Source: Melioribacteraceae bacterium 4301-Me (GTDB lineage Bacteria > Bacteroidota > Ignavibacteria > Ignavibacteriales > Melioribacteraceae). From it: 64,000 bases of DNA. A program made the position numbers and the translations under genes. The notes beneath the pieces are model-generated. The model made no database searches. It was not told the DNA's origin and was given only the letters and a program-made list of their open reading frames with translations. The stretch covers positions 62,001-126,000 of the forward strand of contig JBGORM010000006.1 of NCBI GenBank assembly GCA_041538185.1, given 5' to 3'. Of this stretch, positions 57,093-64,000 are shown one piece after another; positions within the stretch are counted from its first letter, which is position 1, and each line of letters opens with the position of its first letter.

Positions 57093-57149
57093 AGCGTATC
57101 GACTTACATTTCAGTCAAGCTATTTCAACCCATTGTAAGTCGGAACGCT
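57093..57149. repeat. long imperfect hairpin
   Basis: The arms AGCGTATCGACTTACAT (57093-57109) and ATTGTAAGTCGGAACGCT (57132-57149) pair with GACTTACA and AGCG intact and about 22 loop bases. It lies between the enoyl-CoA hydratase remnant and the MITE-like element. Function unknown. Confidence 0.5.
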
Positions 57150-57185
57150 GTTTCGATTAAGTATCGCTCTCATTACTTCTTAGCA

Positions 57186-57295
57186 GAGGGCTGTCTCAAA
57201 AGTAAAATTTTTTAAATAATAGCCCACAGATAAACACGGATTTAACGGACTTCCACAGATTTTTTATTTGAATCATTACTTTTGAGACGGCCCCT
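57186..57295. mobile_element. 110-base MITE-like element with ~20-base inverted repeats
   Basis: Left end GAGGGCTGTCTCAAAAGTAA (57186-57205) and the reverse complement of the right end AGGGGCCGTCTCAAAAGTAA (57276-57295) match at 17 of 20 positions. 'CTGTCTCAAAAGT' ends are typical of some insertion-sequence families. There is no transposase between, and the interior of about 70 bases is AT-rich. It is therefore a miniature element mobilised by a transposase elsewhere, or a solo end pair. It sits immediately before the stop of the next T9SS gene. Confidence 0.75.
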
Positions 57296-57300
57296 TACGT

Positions 57301-58863
57301 TTACTTGATAAGTAGCATTTTCCTCACAAACGTTTTATTTCCGGCAGTAAGTCTGTCCGAATGGATCGCTATGCGATAAAAATATATTCCGCTCGGTAAT
57401 TCCGATGCATCAAACTGAATTTCATATCTTCCAGCAGGCTTATTTTCATCTACAAGCACTGCTATTTCTCTGCCGAGCACATCATATACTTTCAACGTTA
57501 CATAACTTGCCTCTGGCAAACTGAAGCTGATTTTTGTCGTTGGATTAAACGGATTGGGGTAATTCTGTTCAAGTGTGTAGTCGGTTATTTCTTCTGAATA
57601 AGGCTTTGCTTGAACTGAATCCAGTGATGATTTTGGTAAGCCCGTCAGATCACGGTAAGCCGAAGCTGTATAACCTCTTGAATCGGTTACATCTACACGT
57701 AAAATATGATAGTTGTCGCAAATATTCATTTGCAATGTTTGATCGGTACCAGCTTCAAGCCAGGTATCCCAAAGAGCATTAGGTTGAATTCTGTCAGTCC
57801 GTTCAGATAATGAATTATTCCCTCTTGTAAGCATGTAGTACCATTGATAAGTATATGGAGGAAATCCACTGTGACCATAGGCCGTCCATGTGCTAAGTGA
57901 ACATGGTGGTGTGTAAGGACCTGTAATAGAAGCCCATAGATGCGGTATAAAGTTAGCGATTATTGTGCTATGCTCTGTTGGATAAACTGTGGTAGTACGC
58001 TGTGAATCTCCGTTACTCCAATTGTAAAAGACATAACTTTCACCGGCGTAGGTCTGATCAATTGCAGTTGCAGTAATAGAGTTTTGTTCTACAACTTGAA
58101 AGGAAGAAGTGGGAGAAGTGTACTGAGTTCCGCCAACATTTATAACTCCACCGTTGCCACCGCCATTGAAATTGTTTTGGAAAGAGATGTTGCAAACCTT
58201 GCGCAATCCAGCTATCACCTTAGTATTCAGATCGGAACTCTGGACTGAGTAAGAGGTGTTTTGTGAACTACTGAACTCACTATGACCTCCACCGCTTGGC
58301 TCACTGTACCACACACTGTTATTAGTTCCACTATTATTCCAAATCCAATGATAGCCATTATAATCCTGTTCAATAGCACCTATTGATACATTATCTCCTA
58401 CTGTTGACGTTCTTCTTACTGGCGAAGGTCTGTTACCATCAACATATATCATTCCGCCACCAAAAATGTTTTCTATACTTATTTGAAATTTACAATTAAC
58501 TGTAAATTGAACAGTTTGATGAATTACAGGATCGTAGCAGTTTAGTGTTTTACAATTTATGCTTAAAAGCGAAAATTGTACCGAATGTGTACCTCCAGTA
58601 AAATTTATTGTGTAAGAACTTGGGGTTGATGGACCATGACAAAGATCATTGTTTATAACAACTCCATCTACTGCAATTATTAAACCTGGGTAACATAAAC
58701 CACGCAAATTAGAATAACTAAATGAATAGGTAGCAGCAGCAACCGAATTACCATATGGAATAGTAACAACCATAGGCCCTGAATAAGTAAATGATTGAGC
58801 AAAACTTGATTTCATAATGTAAGTAAATATTATTAATAAAAAATAATATTTAGTTTTAAACAT
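57301..58863 (-). CDS. secreted T9SS cargo protein with InlB-like repeat
   Basis: This 520-residue protein has a signal peptide (about 1-22), Gly/Ser/Asn-rich beta segments, and two stretches like divergent InlB B-repeats ('GGGMIYVDGNRPSP' and 'FYNWSNGDSQRTTTVYP'). It ends with a type A T9SS sorting domain ('LEQNYPNPFNPTTKISFSLP' to 'FVRKMLLIK'). No catalytic motif is visible, so it may be a surface adhesin or structural protein. The MITE-like element ends 6 bases from its stop codon. Confidence 0.85.
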   Translation of the reverse strand: MFKTKYYFLLIIFTYIMKSSFAQSFTYSGPMVVTIPYGNSVAAATYSFSYSNLRGLCYPGLIIAVDGVVINNDLCHGPSTPSSYTINFTGGTHSVQFSLLSINCKTLNCYDPVIHQTVQFTVNCKFQISIENIFGGGMIYVDGNRPSPVRRTSTVGDNVSIGAIEQDYNGYHWIWNNSGTNNSVWYSEPSGGGHSEFSSSQNTSYSVQSSDLNTKVIAGLRKVCNISFQNNFNGGGNGGVINVGGTQYTSPTSSFQVVEQNSITATAIDQTYAGESYVFYNWSNGDSQRTTTVYPTEHSTIIANFIPHLWASITGPYTPPCSLSTWTAYGHSGFPPYTYQWYYMLTRGNNSLSERTDRIQPNALWDTWLEAGTDQTLQMNICDNYHILRVDVTDSRGYTASAYRDLTGLPKSSLDSVQAKPYSEEITDYTLEQNYPNPFNPTTKISFSLPEASYVTLKVYDVLGREIAVLVDENKPAGRYEIQFDASELPSGIYFYRIAIHSDRLTAGNKTFVRKMLLIK

Positions 58864-58907
58864 GACTAATCTCCTTGATTAATTTTTATATTTTAGGCAT
58901 GTTTGTG

Positions 58908-58972
58908 CTGCAAATAAAAAGGCGAAGCGATATACTTAGCGTAAGGTGATCGGCCTAGCTTTTTATTTGCAG
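58908..58972. repeat. large inverted repeat between two minus-strand genes
   Basis: CTGCAAATAAAAAGGC (58908-58923) and GCCTAGCTTTTTATTTGCAG (58953-58972) form a stem of about 14-16 pairs around a 29-base loop. It lies between the lipoprotein gene (59033-60046) and the T9SS gene downstream on the minus strand. It may be a processing or regulatory stem-loop. Confidence 0.55.
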
Positions 58973-58974
58973 AA

Positions 58975-59000
58975 GGGAAAGATGTGCCCGCATCTTTCCC
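58975..59000 (-). terminator. hairpin after the propeller-like lipoprotein gene
   Basis: GGGAAAGATG (58975-58984) pairs with CATCTTTCCC (58991-59000), a 10-base stem with a 6-base loop. It lies about 33 bases after the lipoprotein stop on the minus strand, a normal place for a terminator. No U-run follows directly, so intrinsic termination is not certain. Confidence 0.45.
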
Positions 59001-59032
59001 CTCATATTTTAATTTTGATTGATCTCCCCCTC

Positions 59033-60046
59033 CTATTTTAGTTTTCCATGTAAAATATAGTCCACATTATCGAGTGTATGACAAATAAAAAAAACGTCTC
59101 TATCAAAGATTTGACCCGCAATAATGTTACCATTTGCTGTGTAAATATTAACTAAATCTTTACCATTGTAATGGCCAAGATTCCAACCATAATTTGCTGT
59201 AAAAAAATCCTTGATTGTACGTCCCCACAAACTACCCGCGTAATTTGTTCCAGTTAAGTCAAGGACTTCGTTCAATCCCCCTGAGCTGTATTCATATACT
59301 TTACTATTGGTATCTACGTAGAGTCTATTATTGAGGATCCCAATATGAAAATACATTTTGCTGTTACTTATTAGGGTGAGTTTTTCATCTTTTAGTTTAT
59401 ATAATCTGCACGGTTCGTCAAGATCAAAAAAATTTCTTGCTGTTATTATCACCTGGCTGGAGCTAAAAAAATTTCTTAAAAACATAACACTGACAAAATA
59501 TTCTTTTATCTGTGGAGTATTCAAAATTTTCCATTTACCTGCAGTATAATGAACAATTATGCCTGTGTAATCTCCATCAGCTTTTTCTGCTATACCAACA
59601 GCATACATATTATTTTCATAGCCGTATATATCTTCAAAGAGAATCCTCTGGTAGCCTTCGGGAACTATTGTAGTGTCCTTAAACCATTTCGTTCCGTCAT
59701 ATTTCCAAATATCACTTATTGTTGTTACCATCCATATTTCCGAACTTGATATTCCCCAAATTCCTATGGGTGTTGCAAATTGGTCTAGCAGGTAATTGGA
59801 CCACTTACTGCCATCATAGTGCCAAACCTTATTTTTGTAAGTAGCGGCATCTCCAACCACCCAAAGATCGCTTGGTGACGAACCCCAGATACCGCTTAAA
59901 AACTGAAAGCCAAATTCATCAGCACGAAGTGTATCTCTTGTCCACACATAATCTCTTCTTCCTGGTTGTGGTTCGGTTATTCCTTCTCCACAGGAATTAA
60001 TTATTACTGTGATTACTATCAGAATTGTTCTTATAAGGTTTTTCAT
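59033..60046 (-). CDS. lipoprotein with propeller-like repeats
   Basis: This 337-residue protein has a lipoprotein signal ('MKNLIRTILIVITVIINSC', Cys at residue 19) and then repeated units of the form 'GIWGSSPSDLWVVGD..Y..WHYDGSKW', seen again as 'GIWGISSSEIWMVTT..IWKYDGTKW' and later as 'SLWGRTIKDFFTANYGWNLGHYNGK'. These suggest a beta-propeller. Such proteins are common in Ignavibacteria and have no known activity. It should sit in the outer or inner membrane facing the periplasm. Confidence 0.75.
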   Translation of the reverse strand: MKNLIRTILIVITVIINSCGEGITEPQPGRRDYVWTRDTLRADEFGFQFLSGIWGSSPSDLWVVGDAATYKNKVWHYDGSKWSNYLLDQFATPIGIWGISSSEIWMVTTISDIWKYDGTKWFKDTTIVPEGYQRILFEDIYGYENNMYAVGIAEKADGDYTGIIVHYTAGKWKILNTPQIKEYFVSVMFLRNFFSSSQVIITARNFFDLDEPCRLYKLKDEKLTLISNSKMYFHIGILNNRLYVDTNSKVYEYSSGGLNEVLDLTGTNYAGSLWGRTIKDFFTANYGWNLGHYNGKDLVNIYTANGNIIAGQIFDRDVFFICHTLDNVDYILHGKLK

Positions 60047-60570
60047 ACGGTTTGCAAACGCTTATTTCTCTTTGCCTTATACATTAAAATAGTTTTAATA
60101 AAATAATAACATTTAGAAAAAAAAAAATCAACTCCTTTATTAAAATTTTATTTACTCAATATTTTGTTAATAACTATTTGTTATGAAATATTTTTTTATA
60201 ACTCATCCAATATTCATCATACTCCCCTTGAAGAGTCTGGCGAACATCTCTTTATAAAAGGAGAAACAACAAGGGAATGAGTTGAATCTTATCTTACACT
60301 TAGAAAGTGCAGAAGTATTAGATATAATCCTACTTGCAGAAGGCAATTGCTCGGTTTACAAATAATTACAGAATAAAAAAATTTAATGCAAAATTTAGGT
60401 TAACATTGCACGATGAGAATATCTGTTACCTCCTACCAATATCATATCTGTTCAAAATAATTTTTATATCGTCACTACGTGGTATGTTGGGATTATTTCT
60501 TTCTTTTATTAAGCATAGCCTTTTCTTAAATTATTATTGTTAATTGTTGCTAAATAAACATAGAGTCAGT
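60047..60570. other. 524-base spacer, no gene seen
   Basis: This divergent gap between the lipoprotein and amidohydrolase genes is AT-rich with long A and T runs near 60115-60200. Short open stretches exist but none resembles a known protein. The region is larger than needed for two promoters; I see no repeat or RNA structure I can support. Confidence 0.6.
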
Positions 60571-62286
60571 ATGAAAAAAATAATATACAGCATAGCAATA
60601 ATGATTTTACTAACAGCCTGCGGAGAAAAAATAATGCACAAAGCTGATTTAGTTTTATTGAATGGAAAAATTGTAACTATGGACGATAATAATCCCGAAG
60701 GAGAAGCTCTTGCTATAAAGGGAGATAAAATTTTGGCGGTCGGTTCAGCAGACGAAATTAAGGAATACATTGGCGATTCAACCAATGTTATTGACCTTAA
60801 AGGAAAATTTGTGATGCCAGGCTTCATCGAAAGTCACGCGCATTTTATGGGTCTCGGTGAATTTAAAATGAATCTCGACCTTACGCATGCAAAAAATTGG
60901 GATGAAGTAATTGCTGAAGTAGCAAAAGCTGCCGAGAACTCACGTCCCGGAGAATGGATTTTAGGCAGAGGGTGGCACCAAGAAAAGTTTGATCCCAAAC
61001 CCGAACCCAGTGTAGAAGGATACCCCGTTCATAATGAGCTGAGCAGAGCCGTTCCAAATAATCCGGTAATCTTAGAGCATGCAAGCGGACACGCAGTTTT
61101 TGCAAATGCTAAAGCAATGGAACTTGCTGGGATAAATAATTCAACGCTGAATCCAAATGGAGGCAGAATTGTGCGTGACAGTCTTGGTAATGCAATAGGA
61201 GTGTTTGAAGAAAATGCAGCAGATCTTATTTATAATGTATATCAAGAATACAGAAATAAAAAGACACCACAGCAGATACGGAATGAACGCGTCAAACAAA
61301 TTCAGCTTGCATCCCAAGAATGCCTTTCGAAAGGAATAACATCTTTTGTAGATGCTGGTGAACCTTTTGAAATAATCGATCTTATGAAAGAATTGGTTGA
61401 TTCAAATAAAATTCCCATTAGACTTTATGTGATGATCAACGATTCACTAAAATATTTGAAGTCAAGATTGAAGGATTATAAAATAATAGGGGCAGGCAAT
61501 TATCACTTAACAGTAAGGTCGATAAAAAAATATGTTGATGGTGCACTTGGATCGCGCGGCGCATGGATGTTAGAGCCTTATTCTGATTTACCAAATTACT
61601 TTGGCTCAAATGTCACACCAATAAATGAATTAAAACAAACAGCCGAACTTGCAATTAATAACGATTTCCAAGTTTGCATTCATGCTATTGGCGATAGAGG
61701 AAATCGTGAAGTGTTGAATCTTTATGAAAATATTTTTAATGAACATCCCAATAAAAAAGATTTACGTTGGAGAATTGAACATGCACAAAACGTAACTCCT
61801 GAAGATGTTCCAAGATTTGCTAAACTTGGCGTCATCGCTTCAATGCAAACATGTCACTGCACTTCCGATGCGGTCTTTGTGATTGAAAGAATTGGAGAGA
61901 ATCGTGCAAAGTCAGAGGCTTATGTTTGGCGAAAATTAATTAACAGCGGTGCTTTAATTTGCAATGGAACAGACGCACCAGTAGAAGATGTTAACCCAAT
62001 TCCAAATTTTTATTCTGCTGTTACTCGAAAAACTTCAGACGGCAAGGCGTTTTTCCCCGAAGAAAAAATGACAAGAATAGAAGCGTTGAAATCATATACA
62101 ATAAACGGTGCTTATGCTTCTTTTGAGGAAAATATAAAAGGCTCGTTAACCCCAGGAAAGCTTGCTGATATTGTTGTTCTTTCAAACGATTTGTTGAATT
62201 GCCCCGAAAATGAAATACAGAATACAAAAGTAATGTATACTATAGTTGGCGGGAAAGTTTTGTTTAGTGCGAACGATAAGCAATGA
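60571..62286 (+). CDS. YtcJ-type amidohydrolase lipoprotein
   Basis: I choose the ATG at 60571 because 'MKKIIYSIAIMILLTAC' is a lipoprotein signal (Cys 17); the frame also opens at 60544. The ~571-residue protein belongs to the amidohydrolase superfamily (Amidohydro_3). It has the metal motif 'GFIESHAHFMGLG', the 'ILGRGWHQEKF' region, 'CIHAIGDRGNREV', 'WRIEHAQNVTPEDVP' and the late Asp in 'NGTDAPVEDVNP'. YtcJ-like enzymes are deacetylase or amidase relatives with no assigned substrate. Signal and lipobox point to periplasmic hydrolysis of an amide. Confidence 0.9.
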   Translation: MKKIIYSIAIMILLTACGEKIMHKADLVLLNGKIVTMDDNNPEGEALAIKGDKILAVGSADEIKEYIGDSTNVIDLKGKFVMPGFIESHAHFMGLGEFKMNLDLTHAKNWDEVIAEVAKAAENSRPGEWILGRGWHQEKFDPKPEPSVEGYPVHNELSRAVPNNPVILEHASGHAVFANAKAMELAGINNSTLNPNGGRIVRDSLGNAIGVFEENAADLIYNVYQEYRNKKTPQQIRNERVKQIQLASQECLSKGITSFVDAGEPFEIIDLMKELVDSNKIPIRLYVMINDSLKYLKSRLKDYKIIGAGNYHLTVRSIKKYVDGALGSRGAWMLEPYSDLPNYFGSNVTPINELKQTAELAINNDFQVCIHAIGDRGNREVLNLYENIFNEHPNKKDLRWRIEHAQNVTPEDVPRFAKLGVIASMQTCHCTSDAVFVIERIGENRAKSEAYVWRKLINSGALICNGTDAPVEDVNPIPNFYSAVTRKTSDGKAFFPEEKMTRIEALKSYTINGAYASFEENIKGSLTPGKLADIVVLSNDLLNCPENEIQNTKVMYTIVGGKVLFSANDKQ

Positions 62287-62292
62287 TGTTAG

Positions 62293-64000
62293 TTACCTAA
62301 GCAAAATTAGTTTGTTAACTTTATATAACTTATCAAAAGTAAGTTTATTATCCTGATTGAGGAAAGTAATTTTATAGAAATAAACGCCGCTCGGCAGACC
62401 ATCTGCATTAAAGTTGACTGAATAGGAGCCTGGAGATTTGTTGTCGTCAACAAGTCTTCGGACTTCTTTTCCAAGAATATCATAAACGATAAGAATTACA
62501 TGAGCTGCTGCAGGTAGTTCGTATCTAATTTTGGTAGTAGAATTAAAAGGATTGGGATAGTTTTGGTACAGCGCGTAATTTTCATAAAGGGTATTGTTAG
62601 CTGGATGCTGTTGGTGAGGAATTGTTAATTTTCCGGAGGTCATTTCGTAAACAAAGTCGTTGTAAAATAAAGCAGCAACTTCAGCATTGTATCTTAGTTT
62701 AGTAATACTATCTAAATGGTTCAAGCCTATTCCTCCCACTTGAGCAATTACGACCTCGGCGGTATCATTTAATTTTAAGCTGAAGGGTCCTGTCACTAAC
62801 CACATTCTTCTATCACCTGCGCCATCATATATTCCATCAATTGGACCCGTCCCGATTACCGGGTCGCCATCAAGCATGTAAACACCATCTGGTGTATAAT
62901 CTGTCCCATCAGAAGAGAAAGGAAGTGAATTAGGGTAACTAGGCATTGGCCTAAATCCTCTCATCATATTATAGAATTCTAAAGTACCATTATAACTGTG
63001 TGTTGGGTCACTCCAAGAACCCCCGGTACGATGAAGCAGTGCTGCTGTAAGCGGTTTTGAATTAAAATATTTATATCCTTTTCGCCACTTGAAATTAATT
63101 ATTGCAGAGTCAGATAAATTATTTGTCTTATGAGATACACCTTGCAAAATTACATAACCTATTGCAGGAGGTGCTGAAAGGTATTTGCTGTATTCCTTAT
63201 CATAATCATTGGAATTGTAAGAATACCCCATATTTAAGGAAGTATCACAACCTATGAAATCATCCGCAGAATAACCGAGGTCTGTATCAACCCATTGACA
63301 AATGTACATACTGTCAATTTGTGCATCTGGGGAGTGGAGGAAAGTCCTTTATAAATTATGTTTACTTTTTTGAAAATAACATTGCTGAGAATGCCAGAAG
63401 GATAATATGCCCAGTATGTTTCGCTAACTTCTAAACCTATAGGTGGCGATTTCCATAAAGAAAACTCTTTTCCATCGGAATATTTAATAAACAAAGTTTG
63501 CACCGCTCCAGGTACACCGGGAACATCTATATCCTGTTCGTATATTCCATTGTTATTTTTGTCATAGAACGGTGCGCCTTCTTCTGCTGGCCATTCGTTC
63601 CAATCTTTTTCGTACTGTTTGTAAATTGTTTGAATATCCTCATCAGTAACTTGATTTCTGGATTTATGGAAAAAGTCTGCAGCGTCATCGACAAGGTTAA
63701 TATTGGAAAAGTAATCTGATCTTACTCTATATAAACGCGTAAGCGGAATATTATTGCTCCAGTACTCGTTTCCCGCAACTCTAACAACGGTATCTCGTCC
63801 GTCGTGGACAAGTCCACCCCAAATAATTCCTTCGGAAAAAATAACCCCCACATTAATGCCTTTAGGATAAGAGCCGTTCCACGAATTACTGACAACCCAA
63901 TCATGAAAGCCGTCATCTCTGACCCATGAAGTAATATTCCCAGAATTGATTATACTTTGGCGGGGGTTTTGCGCAGTGATAATAGAACAATATAAAGTTG
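62293..64000 (-). CDS. secreted T9SS cargo protein, 5' partial and frameshifted
   Basis: The gene enters from beyond base 64000. The first codons in the window read 'TLYCSIITAQNPRQSIINSG', the end of a signal peptide, followed by 'WVRDDGFHDWVVSNSWNGSY'. The body runs in one frame down to about 63330 and continues in another from 'PDAQIDSMYICQWVDTDLGY', so one base is missing in a run of four C (plus-strand GGGG near 63329-63332). The C-terminal half has a T9SS sorting domain ('LYQNYPNPFNSTTKIRYELP'). Either a true inactivating frameshift or a sequencing error in a homopolymer explains it. No catalytic motif was recognised. Confidence 0.8.

Noticed and set aside
60047..60570. hidden gene in the 524-base spacer
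   Set aside because: Short open stretches have no start signals and no similarity I can support.
63722..63916. 64-residue frame upstream of the T9SS cargo
   Set aside because: It runs in a different frame over bases that encode the signal peptide end and 'WVRDDGFHDWVVSNSWNGSY' of the cargo protein.

Overview
The window is AT-rich bacterial chromosome and most resembles the Ignavibacteria (Bacteroidota/Chlorobiota side). The main clue is a set of large secreted proteins that end in a type IX secretion (T9SS) sorting domain of the 'QNFPNPFNP...GREI...SGVYLYRL' type. Other clues are DUF4159/DUF4175 proteins, many lipoproteins and weak ribosome-binding sites. It spans the chromosomal origin neighbourhood: gyrA, a short mgtE, gyrB, a DUF721/DciA-like gene, recF, dnaN and dnaA lie in that order from low to high coordinate, all on the minus strand. 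DnaA boxes lie on both sides of dnaA. I saw no rRNA, tRNA or CRISPR array.

Layout. 1-8.5 kb: tail of ispH, a class I amidotransferase, a spacer with small palindromes, a MarR regulator, a DUF4159-DUF4175-lipoprotein cluster, a second lipoprotein and an orphan DNA methyltransferase. 8.6-18 kb: a five-gene minus-strand operon for ion homeostasis (KtrA-like, KtrB/TrkH-like, MscS, a 1501-residue antiporter fused to a P-loop NTPase, and a second antiporter), joined by stop/start overlaps. 18.4-22.1 kb: a degenerate receiver protein, a DUF502 protein, then an ECF sigma/anti-sigma pair with two secreted proteins. 22.2-28.6 kb: a T9SS subtilase coupled to a small membrane protein, an M1 peptidase and a trans-sulfuration enzyme. 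28.7-39 kb: the replication block and origin candidates. 39-42.2 kb: asparaginase, an NhaD/ArsB-like transporter and a PIG-L deacetylase. 42.4-45.3 kb: a type III polyketide synthase, methyltransferase and flavoprotein operon resembling phenolic-lipid loci. 45.3-52.5 kb: a complete tripartite ABC efflux operon with a TetR regulator. 52.7-55.4 kb: a small gene pair, RlmD and a methyltransferase. 55.4-57.3 kb: a gene graveyard holding an hsdR remnant, a frameshifted REP-associated transposase with palindromes, an enoyl-CoA hydratase tail and a MITE-like element. 57.3-64 kb: two T9SS cargo proteins (one frameshifted), a lipoprotein with propeller-like repeats and a YtcJ-type amidohydrolase.

The strongest candidate for something undescribed is the ion operon. 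Its central protein joins a CPA2-type antiporter membrane domain to a very long helical region and a C-terminal STAND/ORC-like NTPase, beside a K+ channel complex and a mechanosensitive channel. The polyketide operon and the 55.4-57.3 kb remnant zone are next. Several dispersed repeat families run through the window, and one of them has become part of the C-termini of two efflux proteins.
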